From positions 1 to 55,263 of the forward strand of contig JAFRBA010000278.1 in the NCBI GenBank assembly GCA_017405115.1: a stretch of DNA of 55,263 nucleotides. The letters run 5' to 3'. Positions 9,301 to 17,375 of the stretch are shown here, one piece after another. A model generated the notes under the pieces. The model had not been told where the DNA came from, made no database searches, and saw nothing but the letters and a program-made list of their open reading frames with translations. The DNA is from Kiritimatiellia bacterium (lineage in GTDB: Bacteria; Verrucomicrobiota; Kiritimatiellia; RFP12; UBA1067). How positions within the stretch are numbered: position 1 is the first letter of the stretch; the number at the start of each line of letters is the position of its first letter. The position numbers were made by a program, and so were the translations under genes.

Positions 9301-11519
9301 ACAACCAGCTCATCGCCATCTACGGCACGCCGTTCTCCGGCGACATCGGGCCGGGCGGGACGTATCCGCAGGGCTACGAGGGGCCGGACCTCTACAACTA
9401 CAACTACATGGATCTCGAGCCGTTCGGCCTCTATGAGCTCTCCACCGCGTTCACCAACTCCTGGACTCTCAAATGGGGCAACGCGCTCGGCTTCTGCGAC
9501 CTGAAGATCGAAAAGGACGCAAAGGGCAACCTCTATCTCCAGGGCTACGACCTGGAGACGAACCTCAACGACCTCGCCGGCGGCCTCGGCGTCGACCTCA
9601 GCGGCGACACGCTCGGCGCCCTCCTCCCATACCTGCCAGCCACCGTCCGCAAGATACTGTCCGGCACCGGCAAGAAGTCGGTTCCCATCGAATACTCCCT
9701 CAGCTATAACGTCAGCGAGGGCGGCATCCGCGCCAAGCCCCTGCTCGTCACCGGCGTCCGCGCCACCGAAGGCAGCATCCAGGCTGCCTACCGCAAGTAC
9801 CTCCTCGCCTACAAGGAGGTCGAAGCCGCCTCGTTCGAGGTCGACATCAAGTGGCTCGTGATGAACGAAGTCTGGAGCCAGCTCAAGATCAAGCTCGGTA
9901 TGCATCTGCCCCAGACGATTCTCTCGGTCGGGTACTCCGAGGTCGGCCTGGGCATGGCGATCGCCGTCAAGGATGCGGCCTTGCAGACTGCGAAGGACAC
10001 CTACGAGCACGCATACAAGGTCCAAACCCTGACCGCGGCGACAATTCCCATCGTGGCGGGCGCCGGGACCACCGTCGTCACCAGCCCCCAGGCCATTGCC
10101 GAAGCCGCGCAGGCGGCGGGGCTCGTGGCCGCGTTCACCGCCACGCAAGAGGGCGTCAACACTGTGCGGGCCGTCAAGACCAAGCTCGAAATCACAAAGA
10201 TCGTCAGCGACATCGCCTTGGGCATCTACGAGATCGCCAACACCATCTACGACAGCATCATCGAGCTGCGCGACAACCTGCTCACCGCCGCGCTCGCCTA
10301 CGACGTCGCCGTCGTCCTCGCCACCGAGAAGTACGCCGCGCTCGCGAACGCCGAGGCCGCATACCGGGCCGAAGTGTACAAGGGCGAGATGCTGCAGGAC
10401 GAGCGCGCCGTCTGGCGCAGGAAGATCGCCAGCAGGGCCACCATGCGCCGCTACCTCGACATGTACAACCGCGTCGAGCGCAACGCCGCGCTCGCCAAGT
10501 ACTCCACCGCGTTCGACACTGCCCAGCGCTACGTGTGGGAGCTCGCCAAGGTCTACGACTACGAGACTGGCCTTCTTTCCACCGATCCGCAGAGCGGCAA
10601 GCGCTTCCTCTCCGAGATCGTCGCCACCCGCTCGCTCGGGCAGGAGGGCGTCACTGTCGGCTCCGCGACGACCGACGGCGGCCTCTACGACATCGTGCAC
10701 CGCATGAAGGAGAACTGGTCCGTCCTCAAGGGCCGCTTCGGCATCAACAACCCCGACAAGCCCGAAAAGTGGTTCTCGCTCCGCTACGAACTCTTCCGCA
10801 TACGGCCGGACGAATCGGGCGACGCCGCCTGGCGGCGCGAGCTGAAGAAGTACTGGGTGGACGACCTTCGCTCCAACTCCGACTTCGTGCGCCATTGCCA
10901 GCCGCTCGAGAGCGAGGCGGTCGTCGTGAAGGAGCCGGGTCTCGTTATTCCGTTCTCGACCTCGATCAACAACGCCGAGAACTTCTTCGGCAACACCCTC
11001 CAGGGCGGCGAGTCGCAGTTCTCGTCCGCCGACTACGCGACCAAGATCGCGGCGGTAGGCGTGGACTTCGTCGGCTACGACAAGCTGACCGCGCAGACCG
11101 CCGACGGACTCGCCGTCGAGCCGAACGTCTATCTCGTGCCGGTCGGCAGCGACTATATGCGCGCCCCCGCCGGCAGCGGACGCAAGCTCGTCAAGTGGAA
11201 CGTCGTCGACCAGGTGCTGCCGCTGCCGTACTCGATCGGCTCGACCCAACTGGACGACGCCTTCTGGATATCGTCCTTCTCGGGCCTTGACGGCACGAGC
11301 GACTCCGTCGCGACGATCCGCCGCCACTCGACGATGCGCACGGGGCCCGACTTCAAGTCCACGCGGCTCGTCGGCCGCAGCGTCTGGAACGACCGCTGGC
11401 TGCTCGTCATACCGGCTTCGTCGCTGAACGCCAACCGCGCAGCGTCGCTCGAGAAGTTCGTGAACGGCGTCGACGACATCAAGATCGGCATCAAGGCATA
11501 CTCCCGTCAGGGGAACTGA
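3321..11519 (+). CDS. Giant secreted protein of unknown function (2732 aa)
   Basis: I chose ATG 3321 because AAGGAGGG precedes it at good spacing; an in-frame ATG at 3276 lacks a ribosome binding site. The N-terminus is a long Sec-type signal with a hydrophobic stretch (AFAAFAVVAAMAATAANA). Its n-region is interrupted by the translated tract NFSTFQLFNLSTR, which comes from the tandem repeat at 3359-3395. The first half looks like beta-rich extracellular segments with many Trp and Gly. The region of about residues 1550-2400 is helical and charged, including a long Ala-rich helical stretch, and the C-terminal 250 residues are again beta-like. I recognise no catalytic motif. Large proteins of this kind are common in PVC bacteria. 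A GntR/LacI-type regulator starts 12 bp downstream. Confidence 0.8.
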   Translation: MRFARELIERLKSNFSTFQLFNLSTRAFAAFAVVAAMAATAANAAAPQDTEVGLGEVGLPVYGADDYSQPEAAYPISAASAPVLAEDQVTATSTRDTQVSWTLAAWTVGRTLSEQKPDAKVGDFCTNLPSDETIDWAKTIAANAALVAEGRLIFDTGTTNALERVLFTASGAVTVKWVKKDNTQEEQTYKIGAMSASRPYRIFATRADEENSAAFIDLSGKFVKFFGSSQLLSSEWQVKSGGMSNVVYGLDYNPSVSKMLTFRYTVDERTGAVRCPQGQFVLAYYDTETKDHMVAHVVVEVCPPAVNTLYAGVGDALTPAGGGYGSSDLYAVVVAGLTREANDPYSPYLEQYKAAEGEEVTDPNHGKVFAIAPTDVTTSPAGLAMPWKADIYWQTTDPMKTRWTFEHDWYLVSWPENPVRVVVAPSDLTPGCPFLVPTNYTVSTMFRMPEDVSATVDQLTGEVSLRGGNHGKILIRLSNDSDTGCPWYIPVEMTDYRDKSVATPWDIDWPVGMEITPRLGIEAGPDARAMSERVDDRLAGYIYEPESPGRNWNPRLYHAPAGSSGMPDMSSAFGDVDGTAADGTDPYAALESSIYAVNASDGKIQVWWRANFQADGMPAPVTYPALVQNYRASWATTMADGLLPEIALSSGLGSADPAMVACGGRSLILAETNSTASVNLAGTKVDGSAESVAAGFAIYVPKDEPATPGRLVRLVFGGKGAPGAATVDAWLERVGTNGWQVAVSATGGESQAIPVEAGRWNVVTMQVPDAAKGRGVAATIGAVEGESGASATYVAIDRLALWYGDTAAPESESDAIFSFSFTDDDLATLGSDGRVRTATDAKGNTLRASDCAALGMGSPKAFSLTLAAEGGVSPEIYYQNTYGAVGFNPNEEHAFLEANGDEYVVWALRNDFNQYGLSEPVVMVMYARSGKGAMQAYRVADANIAHPDFTRAVTVGNPMLPPGPVGKVPDWGTEKDIAVTLSSADDASVVYIDRKKQMWARRDGMALAAYSYPLQPGFYCPSLGDSQLPAGTVVGWMNCTKVPVPSATDIQDGTKSMPWTWLAQWPATNSVPTMRVGQVLTVAENGLPEVWNAASMAVAYPSPSDGLRTVVQLIDPTVAQYSKAELPITANFAEEYGFEVGPSGTAMLRKGKYYFTGLPPSISDRFYIDANADPMFRVCLVGRRVVKESGGSYLQLNVLTDAERTALKAICTLKDTDVHKKNWDKAIDSLAKEEFTPSIQSGRKLYTKAYTTRKTYAFPSQKSFDAWTNKLDSVNFIVSSVKSDLTLEYKLITGPMPAIAGAEYLGATCSWHTARAKWHPMLFSSKETDLAARWAKDGLKDYLNLEWEAENRSESGARGYLEAEMEFTANITDRLPITVYLPRDHYALVANGAGAGWVTLVENDNPDATQVKPGLPVSMKVLRVLPELYVDGIAVLKDPLNKLSEELTLQYRTPLGSASGDFEFEWRRATPASDGTLDTADYERAPWEYYRGAAGLYSILLGAKGARPDEYVNTYYTLRYRAREGTLAALTVGTGWSDWAPEQLAEGWLQRVLNEVTPFAQRVEDFYEKKADSWISMLEEIGRPYQGDVALNNDNLTEVGLLELYQTLFNRAESVLQASGTPSVDLSKQLMLAQTRMGEFYTLLGAEAYSDAKNPLVAQQSLDGREDSTLNLPSSVFCFANQVPTLLDEELALLRGRSASTAYPRMTEAPCYNRLAWNFTKGISEGEPAYVANYGIRARDGVLDVNCAAAQYPQGHGDAWGHYLSVLSGYYRLLRNPLFDWSTAMGEMLMDQKLTNVDYQDEEKFADAVAKLARIGLDAMDLTVRKQYRDNEGETGGYRDSNTDQAFGYGEWATRTGLSAAYGWMTANALLPTNDAPYKAFTDRGIMKIDRMTAAQLPVICDAVRSVENRLAATEAGLNPLGLSDDTIPFDIDPDRLDEKDSHFEQILERAEKALANCKTALDYANKYGNRISMLSREETDLIEEIAEQELAYNNQLIAIYGTPFSGDIGPGGTYPQGYEGPDLYNYNYMDLEPFGLYELSTAFTNSWTLKWGNALGFCDLKIEKDAKGNLYLQGYDLETNLNDLAGGLGVDLSGDTLGALLPYLPATVRKILSGTGKKSVPIEYSLSYNVSEGGIRAKPLLVTGVRATEGSIQAAYRKYLLAYKEVEAASFEVDIKWLVMNEVWSQLKIKLGMHLPQTILSVGYSEVGLGMAIAVKDAALQTAKDTYEHAYKVQTLTAATIPIVAGAGTTVVTSPQAIAEAAQAAGLVAAFTATQEGVNTVRAVKTKLEITKIVSDIALGIYEIANTIYDSIIELRDNLLTAALAYDVAVVLATEKYAALANAEAAYRAEVYKGEMLQDERAVWRRKIASRATMRRYLDMYNRVERNAALAKYSTAFDTAQRYVWELAKVYDYETGLLSTDPQSGKRFLSEIVATRSLGQEGVTVGSATTDGGLYDIVHRMKENWSVLKGRFGINNPDKPEKWFSLRYELFRIRPDESGDAAWRRELKKYWVDDLRSNSDFVRHCQPLESEAVVVKEPGLVIPFSTSINNAENFFGNTLQGGESQFSSADYATKIAAVGVDFVGYDKLTAQTADGLAVEPNVYLVPVGSDYMRAPAGSGRKLVKWNVVDQVLPLPYSIGSTQLDDAFWISSFSGLDGTSDSVATIRRHSTMRTGPDFKSTRLVGRSVWNDRWLLVIPASSLNANRAASLEKFVNGVDDIKIGIKAYSRQGN
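3359..3395 (+). repeat. Tandem tract CTTTTCAAC/CTTTCAAC inside a signal-peptide region
   Basis: Four copies of an 8-9 bp unit, the reverse complement of the tract at 3232-3270, in frame within the n-region of the 2732-aa protein. Confidence 0.9.
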
Positions 11520-11531
11520 TGTCGGTTCGGT

Positions 11532-12617
11532 ATGGACACGACGCTCAACTACATGCAGATAGCGGAGGCGCTGCGAGAAGAGATTCGCAGCGGAGCCTAT
11601 GTCGACTCTGACTCGTTCCCAAGCCTGACGAAGATAATGCGCCGCTTCGGCGTCTCGCGTCCAAGCGCCGTGCGCAGCGTCGCCGAACTGAAGAGGCTCG
11701 GGCTCGTCACCGCGAAGAAGGGCTCGGGCACGTTCGTGTCAAGGCAGAGCCGCACCATCGGGCTCGTGATACCCGGAACCGCCGACTCGGAGTTCTTCTC
11801 GTCCATCATGGACGGCCTCGTCTACAACTGCAACCAGTCCGAGATGGACCTTGTGGCCGGCGACGTGTTCCCCGTCGACCACTCGATGCGCAACAGGCAG
11901 GCGGAACGCCTTGCGCGGCACCTGGTCTCGCTGCCGGCGGCCGGTGTGGTAATGCAGCCTGTCGCATTCCACGAAGACGCCGGACGCGTCAACGGCGTCA
12001 TTGCGGACATACTCGGCGAGGCGGGAATACCGGTCGTTCTCATCGACTACGACATAGTGCAGCCGCCCGACCGCAGCAGATACGATCTTGTCGCGATAGA
12101 CAACTTCAGCGCCGGCCGTCGGGTCGCCGCGCATCTCATTGAGGTCGGTGCGAAGAGGATATGCTGCCTCCTCTGCGGACTCAGCGCGGAAAGCGTCCAT
12201 GTGCGCTTCGCCGGCGTCGAGGCCGAATACCACCGCGCGTTTCCCGACAGGCACGTCGGCGTCATCAAGGCGAAGGCGGACGACGGGCGGGCGATTGCCG
12301 CTGCACTTGACGAGTTCCGCCCCGACGCGATCGTATGCTCGAACGACGTCGCCGCGGTGGCGCTCGCAAATACGCTCGGAAAGCTTGGCGTTCGCATCCC
12401 GAATGACGTGATGCTCGCCGGGTTTGACGACGTCAGGCTCGCGGGCGAGATGACGCCCGGCCTTACGACAATCCACCAGCCGTGCTTCGAGATCGCGACA
12501 ACGGCGTTCAGAACCTTGCTTGAGCGCATGAAGAACCCAGAGCTTCCGCCGCGCCAGATTCTCCTGGAGGCGCCCCTGGTCGTCCGCAAGTCGACCGGCA
12601 CTAGAGGCGTGTGCTGA
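11532..12617 (+). CDS. Transcriptional regulator: GntR-type HTH with LacI-type ligand domain
   Basis: 361 aa. Residues 1-70 form a GntR winged helix (IAEALREEIRSGAY, then LTKIMRRFGVSRPSAVRSVAELKRLGLV, KKGSGTFV). From about residue 75 the protein is a periplasmic-binding-protein fold of LacI/GalR type (TIGLVIPG, VVLIDYD, VAIDNFSAGRRVAAHL, AIVCSNDVAAVALAN, GFDDVRLA, LTTIHQP). This GntR plus Peripla_BP_3 arrangement is that of AraR-like sugar-responsive repressors. It starts 12 bp after the giant secreted protein and may control it or the glycoside-hydrolase block downstream; the effector is not predictable. A cytoplasmic DNA-binding protein. Confidence 0.88.
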   Translation: MDTTLNYMQIAEALREEIRSGAYVDSDSFPSLTKIMRRFGVSRPSAVRSVAELKRLGLVTAKKGSGTFVSRQSRTIGLVIPGTADSEFFSSIMDGLVYNCNQSEMDLVAGDVFPVDHSMRNRQAERLARHLVSLPAAGVVMQPVAFHEDAGRVNGVIADILGEAGIPVVLIDYDIVQPPDRSRYDLVAIDNFSAGRRVAAHLIEVGAKRICCLLCGLSAESVHVRFAGVEAEYHRAFPDRHVGVIKAKADDGRAIAAALDEFRPDAIVCSNDVAAVALANTLGKLGVRIPNDVMLAGFDDVRLAGEMTPGLTTIHQPCFEIATTAFRTLLERMKNPELPPRQILLEAPLVVRKSTGTRGVC

Positions 12618-12633
12618 GCACTTGTCATAGCCG

Positions 12634-12680
12634 CATGAAAGTGTAGTATGGTCATCAATATTCGCTCATGAAAGTGTAGT
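12634..12680 (+). repeat. Two direct repeats 33 bp apart (CATGAAAGTGTAGT)
   Basis: Copies of the 14-mer lie at 12634-12647 and 12667-12680. The second is preceded by TTCGCT, as in the 33-bp repeats at 25626-25705. They lie in the gap after the regulator. Confidence 0.8.
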
Positions 12681-12954
12681 GCCCTATTGCAATACTGCGA
12701 ATAATGGCTCTTCAGAGTTTTAGTGGAAATCTTGACCACGGAATGCTCTGAAACGCCTTCGGCGACACTGAAAGCGGCTATTGAATAGAAGCCTGCGAAA
12801 TTATCAGCTGTCATACATTCGCTTACCAGAAGGCTACAAGACTCGGCAACGAACCCCGTCGCTCCACTTCGACTTAGGCGAGAGGATACTCGCGAATCGC
12901 AGTCGGGGAGACCGTTCATTGCAATGGGGCAGACCTTTGTGCCATCGTGAGGCC

Positions 12955-13008
12955 CAAAATTCCCTGCCTTGGGTCTCAAAATTCCCTCAAGTGGGTCTCA
13001 AAATTCCC
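12955..13008 (+). repeat. Three direct repeats with 22-bp period (CAAAATTCCC core)
   Basis: The core CAAAATTCCC begins at 12955, 12977 and 12999. Copies two and three are preceded by GGGTCT, the first by the variant GAGGCC. The spacing of about two helical turns suggests protein binding sites. They lie about 150 bp upstream of the promoter at 13150-13179. Apart from this array and the 33-bp repeats, I see nothing convincing in the 12618-13149 gap. Confidence 0.8.
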
Positions 13009-13149
13009 CCTCTGCCTCGCACACAACCAATACTTCAAGTGGCCATACAGGGCCTCACCTTGAGTCATTTGACCCACACCACCCCTGCCTGCCAACTACC
13101 TGTGGATGCGGAAAATCACCCCGCACATGAAAAAAGTGGTTAAAACCAG

Positions 13150-13179
13150 TTGGGCATTTGGGTGGGAATTTGGTATAAT
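13150..13179 (+). promoter_or_regulatory. Promoter, TTGGGC - 18 bp - TATAAT with TGG extension
   Basis: The -35-like TTGGGC lies at 13150 and the -10 TATAAT at 13174-13179, preceded by TGG. It faces the beta-strand-repeat protein gene. Confidence 0.7.
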
Positions 13180-13197
13180 TCGTCAGACGAAAGCGCG

Positions 13198-15810
13198 ATG
13201 AGTCTTTGCCGACACCGAAACGGAAAGGAACAACAACCCACGAAACAACTTCAACTCACTACAGCGGCGCACCGCCTCGCTGCGGTGCTTTCACTCGCCC
13301 TCGCATTCGCCATCGGCGAAGCATGGGCGACGGACAGGACATGGAACGGCGGAACCGGCGGAACGGAGGCCGCGCCGCTCGACATCTACAACGCGGGCAA
13401 CTGGAATCCGAGTGGACTGCCGACGACTTCAGATAGACTCATATTCGCCACGACCGCATCGACGGTTGTCACAAACGGTTTTGCCGACGGTGCGACGACA
13501 CAGATTTCAGGCGATTGGTATCTGAAGAGCGGCGACTGGACGTTCCTTGGTCCGGCGAAGTTCCCGACTTTGGAGAACCAGCAAAACTCCGGCGACATCA
13601 CGGTGGTCAAGAAAGGCGACTGGACTCTTACGTATGCCATGTATCTCTGCCGTAGCGGCAATACGATGACGTTCACGAACTACGGAAAGGTGACGCACAC
13701 GCCAAACAACCGCTGGTTCCAGATTGGCAACGGGGGCAACGGACCGTGCGTTTTTGAGAACATTTCCGGAGACTGGAATGTCGCAGGTGCTTTCAGCGTC
13801 GGCGATGCTTGTAAAAACACTACGTTCAACTGGCGTTCTGGCAATATCAGCGCTACAAGAACAGACCAGCCGTTCTATATCGGGCGCAATATCAGCGCGA
13901 GCGGAGTAGTCAATGTCGCAAAAGACGCGGGCGACTGGACGCTGCAAGGCGGCTTGTTGTTCAACCATGGCGCGGGGACGTTCGACCACAACGGCGGCAC
14001 GACGACTGTTGCAAGCGACAAGTCGACCACGCTTGCAGGCTATAGCGGCGCCGTCAGTACGCTGAAGCTCAACGGCGGGACGTTCAAGACGAAGGAGATT
14101 GTGCGCGGCAATGCAGGCGGCACGGCGGAGCTCGTCTTCAACGGCGGCGAACTTGTGGCGAATGCCGCCTCCGCAAACGGTCTTGTGGCGGCGGGCGTTT
14201 CTGTGAGCGCGGGTGCGCTTGGTGGCACGATAAACGCAGGCAACCTTGATGTCGTTATCGTCCCCTCTATCGGCGGAGAAGGCGCGATGACGTTCAAGGG
14301 CGGCGGCGGCGTGACGCTTTCCGCCGCGCCGACGTATACAGGCGCGACGACTGTCGAAGTCGGCACGACGCTCATCGTTCCGTCTGCAATCGCCGGGAAC
14401 AAACTCACGTTCACGATTCCCGAAAGTCTGGACAAGGGAGTCTATGACGTTGTGCGTGTTTCGGAAGGCGTGTTTGCCGACGATGTGCTGACCGATGCAA
14501 CGCGGCCGCAGGACGCAAACGCGCAGTTCAGGCTGAACTCCTCAAAGATGACGATTGTCTGCATTTACGGCTATGAACCAGGCGAGGTCGCGTACATTGG
14601 CGGCAGCGGCGGCAGTTTGAGCGTGGCGGACAACTGGACGACGGGTGTCGTGCCGACAAGCGGCAACGAGACGTTCGATTTCGCCGCCGCTACGACGATT
14701 GTCGTCGGCGACGTGTTCAGTCCTGACACTTTGACGATTCCCGAATCGTCCGCCGTCGTCACGCTCGCAGGTTCGCTTACGGTTTCGGCGCTGACCAATG
14801 CCTGCAAGCTTGCCGTGGCCGACGGCTCGTCGCTCACAGTGACTGGTGACCTTGTGGGGTATGCCGCGACCAACGATCCCAAGCCGCTTCTCTATTCCAA
14901 CCATGGGACTGTCACAGTGGGCGGAAAGGTGCATTTCCGCTCCAACGGTACGAGCGGTGGCAATTCCATCGTGTATCAGTATGCCGTCGCAGACGCCGAT
15001 TCAAAGCCGATCGCCGCAACCGGGCTTGCCTACAACGCCGACAGCTGGAGCGACTATCTCGTGGCGAATCTCGGCTCTATGGACAACGGCTCCGGAAAGT
15101 GGGTGGTCGGCGCGGCAGGCTTGACGATCCCATATTCGCGCAATATCGACCGATCCGGTTTTCGTGTGACGGGAAGTCAGTCTGCCACGTTGCATTCCTC
15201 GGCAGACTGGACGCTTGCCGAGTCGTACCGGCATAAGGGCAACGACCTCTTGATTCTCGACACCGCGACGGTGACGATCGACACCGCCGACTGGAACGGC
15301 GGATCGGTTGGCCATACGGTGACGCTCAAGGGCTACGTCAATGCAAAAGGGACTGCCGCCTCGCCTCTCTCGGTGACCGGCAACGGGAAAGTCGTCCTGG
15401 CCGCAGTTCCGGCGAACGACAACACGAACATCGTCAACGGCGTCTTGTCTGTCGCCAGCGGCGCGACTCTTGAGATTGAAAGCGGCGTGGACGTCGCCGG
15501 CACCGGCACGATCTCGCTCGCGGCGGGAGCGATACTCTCGCTTCCGGCGAACGCCGACCGCACGTTCACGACGCGCGATATAATCCCTGTCACGCTTTCC
15601 GCCGAAGGCACGGCGACTCTGCGCATCGACGGCGACAAACCGCTGAAAGGGGACGATTACATTCTCTTCGGCAATGTTCCGACGGGCTACGCCGACCATC
15701 TGACCGTCACCGGCACGGCCCTTGAGGGACGCAAGGCTCCGCTCACTGACGATGGCGAGACTCTCAGTCTCTCCGGTCAGTCCCCCGGCCTGATGGTTAT
15801 CTTCAGGTAA
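13198..15810 (+). CDS. Secreted protein with autotransporter-associated beta-strand repeats
   Basis: 870 aa from ATG 13198. An earlier in-frame ATG at 13150 lies upstream of the expected transcription start, so I rejected it. A long basic n-region precedes the hydrophobic signal core (LAAVLSLALAFAIGEAWA). The body is beta-rich, with repeats such as LKLNGGTFKT, LVFNGGELVAN and GGGGVTLSAAPTYTGATTVEVG, typical of autotransporter-associated beta-strand (PATR) repeats and beta-helix proteins. A second block begins near VAYIGGSGGSLSVADNWTTG, which matches the opening block TWNGGTGG...YNAGNWNPSG, so there are two copies of one architecture. No outer-membrane barrel or PEP-CTERM anchor is visible at the C-terminus. 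The predicted 5' leader is only about a dozen bases. Probably surface exposed. Confidence 0.8.
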   Translation: MSLCRHRNGKEQQPTKQLQLTTAAHRLAAVLSLALAFAIGEAWATDRTWNGGTGGTEAAPLDIYNAGNWNPSGLPTTSDRLIFATTASTVVTNGFADGATTQISGDWYLKSGDWTFLGPAKFPTLENQQNSGDITVVKKGDWTLTYAMYLCRSGNTMTFTNYGKVTHTPNNRWFQIGNGGNGPCVFENISGDWNVAGAFSVGDACKNTTFNWRSGNISATRTDQPFYIGRNISASGVVNVAKDAGDWTLQGGLLFNHGAGTFDHNGGTTTVASDKSTTLAGYSGAVSTLKLNGGTFKTKEIVRGNAGGTAELVFNGGELVANAASANGLVAAGVSVSAGALGGTINAGNLDVVIVPSIGGEGAMTFKGGGGVTLSAAPTYTGATTVEVGTTLIVPSAIAGNKLTFTIPESLDKGVYDVVRVSEGVFADDVLTDATRPQDANAQFRLNSSKMTIVCIYGYEPGEVAYIGGSGGSLSVADNWTTGVVPTSGNETFDFAAATTIVVGDVFSPDTLTIPESSAVVTLAGSLTVSALTNACKLAVADGSSLTVTGDLVGYAATNDPKPLLYSNHGTVTVGGKVHFRSNGTSGGNSIVYQYAVADADSKPIAATGLAYNADSWSDYLVANLGSMDNGSGKWVVGAAGLTIPYSRNIDRSGFRVTGSQSATLHSSADWTLAESYRHKGNDLLILDTATVTIDTADWNGGSVGHTVTLKGYVNAKGTAASPLSVTGNGKVVLAAVPANDNTNIVNGVLSVASGATLEIESGVDVAGTGTISLAAGAILSLPANADRTFTTRDIIPVTLSAEGTATLRIDGDKPLKGDDYILFGNVPTGYADHLTVTGTALEGRKAPLTDDGETLSLSGQSPGLMVIFR

Positions 15811-15819
15811 GGATGTAGA

Positions 15820-15913
15820 ATGTTGCCAGTGTTGCCAATAACCAATACCAATGTCCAATAATTGGAAATTGGCAACATTGGCATTGGCAACATTTCCACA
15901 TTGGCAACATTCC
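15820..15913 (+). repeat. Low-complexity tract built from TTGGCAACATTGG-like units
   Basis: Imperfect units of TTGCCA / TTGGCAA(CATT) on alternating strands fill the space between two genes and run up to the start of the metallophosphoesterase. Same style as the other short-unit tracts in the window. Confidence 0.85.
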
Positions 15914-15927
15914 GCTATGGATGCCGC

Positions 15928-17358
15928 ATGAATCTGCCGCGACGGGAGTTTGCGAAGGGTGCGCTGGCGGTGCTGGGTTTTCTGGCGCTGCCCGGCGGAC
16001 TCTTCGCTGCTCCTGCCGGATGGAAGACGAAGAAAAAGCCGAATCTTGTCGTTGGGATACTCTCGGATACGCATCTGCAGTCCGGTTGGGACGGCGTGAC
16101 GCCGCACGGAGGCTTCCCTCTCACCTACGTCACGAATGCGATGAAGCTCTTCCGCGAGCGCAACATCGACGCGTTCATGCATCTTGGCGACATGGCGCAC
16201 CGAGGCAAGAACATCGAGGCGCAGTACCACCGCGATATTTTCGAGAAGTTCTTTCCGAACGGCAGGGGGAAAGCCGGAAACAAGGTCGAAAAGCTGCTTG
16301 TTGCCGGAAATCACGAGTGGTATGGCGATGCCGTCGGCGGTGCGGGGGCATGGGCGCCGAGCATCTGGCCGGACAAAGCCGAACGCGACAAGCATACGCT
16401 TATCGGCAACATGCCGAAGCACTGGCAGAAAATATGGGGCGAGCCGTACGAGCCGGTCTGGCACAAAGAGGTCAAGGGGTACCACTTCTTTGGCCGCCAC
16501 TGGGACGAAAAGGGCACGGAAACGGCTTTAGCCGATTTTATCAGTGCGAAGGCGGAGGAATGTTCGCTCAAGGGTTCGAAACCGTTCTTCATCCTCTCGC
16601 ACGAGCGCAACCATTTCGCGTTCTTCCATGAACTGAGAGAGTATTCGAACGCCGTCGCGTTCTGCGGACACTGGCACATGAGCAATGCGGACTGGAAGAC
16701 CATATTTCTCGGCGACTTCGGTTTTAGCTTTTTCCCGACAATTCAGGTCGGTGCCTGCCGCATGGACGGCGCAAACGTCCTGGACGGAAAGGAGCATCTT
16801 TCCAAGGGTGAACTGACTGTCGAGCAAATCGACCATCCGGCGGCGTGGAGCGAAGTGAATTATCCATCCCGCCAGGCGATGATCGTCAATGTCTACGATG
16901 ACATGGTGGTCTTCGAGCGGCATGAAGTCGGCGAAGGCGGCAAACTTGGGCCAGACTGGGTGCTGCCGCTTGGTGCGTTCAAGCCGCATCCGTTTTCGCG
17001 CGCGGAGCTGGTAAAGACCTGCGGCACGCCTGAGTTCGGCAAGAAGGCGAAACTGGGAGTTTCTTTAAAAGAGCCTACCCTGTGTGTCAAAATCCCCATG
17101 GCCGACGGCAACCCCGATTCGCGCGTCTATGCATACGAGATGGTCGTTGTCGGCGACGATCCGAAAGCGAAGCTATTCAAGAACGCCTTTTTCGAAGGCG
17201 CCAATGTCGGTATCGGCCATGAGCCGAAGAATGGCATTACCGAGGTGAAGATTCCCGCCGCCGAGCTTCCCGCCGGAAAGAAGCTCACCATCGCCGTCCG
17301 CCCCGTCAGCTCGCTCGGGGCGAAGGGCAAAGCGATTGCAGCCAAACTAAGAACCTGA
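15928..17358 (+). CDS. Tat-exported calcineurin-like metallophosphoesterase
   Basis: 476 aa from ATG 15928; an in-frame start 66 bp upstream lies within low-complexity repeat sequence. The N-terminus is a twin-arginine signal (LPRREFAKGALAVLGFLALPGG). Metallophosphoesterase motifs appear in order: D47-x-H49 in GILSDTHL, GD in HLGDMAHRG, N128-H129-E130 in AGNHEW, LSHERNH, and GHWH with H248 and H250. These bind the two-metal centre of calcineurin-like phosphatases. The C-terminal 100 residues form an extra domain without a recognised family. Probably acts on an extracytoplasmic phosphoester; the substrate is unknown. It sits 17 bp before a GH97 gene, so a role in processing phosphorylated or sulfated glycans is possible but inferred. 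Confidence 0.87.
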   Translation: MNLPRREFAKGALAVLGFLALPGGLFAAPAGWKTKKKPNLVVGILSDTHLQSGWDGVTPHGGFPLTYVTNAMKLFRERNIDAFMHLGDMAHRGKNIEAQYHRDIFEKFFPNGRGKAGNKVEKLLVAGNHEWYGDAVGGAGAWAPSIWPDKAERDKHTLIGNMPKHWQKIWGEPYEPVWHKEVKGYHFFGRHWDEKGTETALADFISAKAEECSLKGSKPFFILSHERNHFAFFHELREYSNAVAFCGHWHMSNADWKTIFLGDFGFSFFPTIQVGACRMDGANVLDGKEHLSKGELTVEQIDHPAAWSEVNYPSRQAMIVNVYDDMVVFERHEVGEGGKLGPDWVLPLGAFKPHPFSRAELVKTCGTPEFGKKAKLGVSLKEPTLCVKIPMADGNPDSRVYAYEMVVVGDDPKAKLFKNAFFEGANVGIGHEPKNGITEVKIPAAELPAGKKLTIAVRPVSSLGAKGKAIAAKLRT

Positions 17359-17375
17359 GAACAAGGAGGTGTACC

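Noticed and set aside
9081..11327. A minus-strand open frame of 748 codons
   Set aside because: Same reason: mirror of the plus-strand codons with biased Leu/Val/Arg/Glu content and no ribosome site.
12781..13143. 120-codon plus-strand open frame before the beta-strand-repeat gene
   Set aside because: Runs through the 22-bp repeat array, has no ribosome site and no protein-like pattern.
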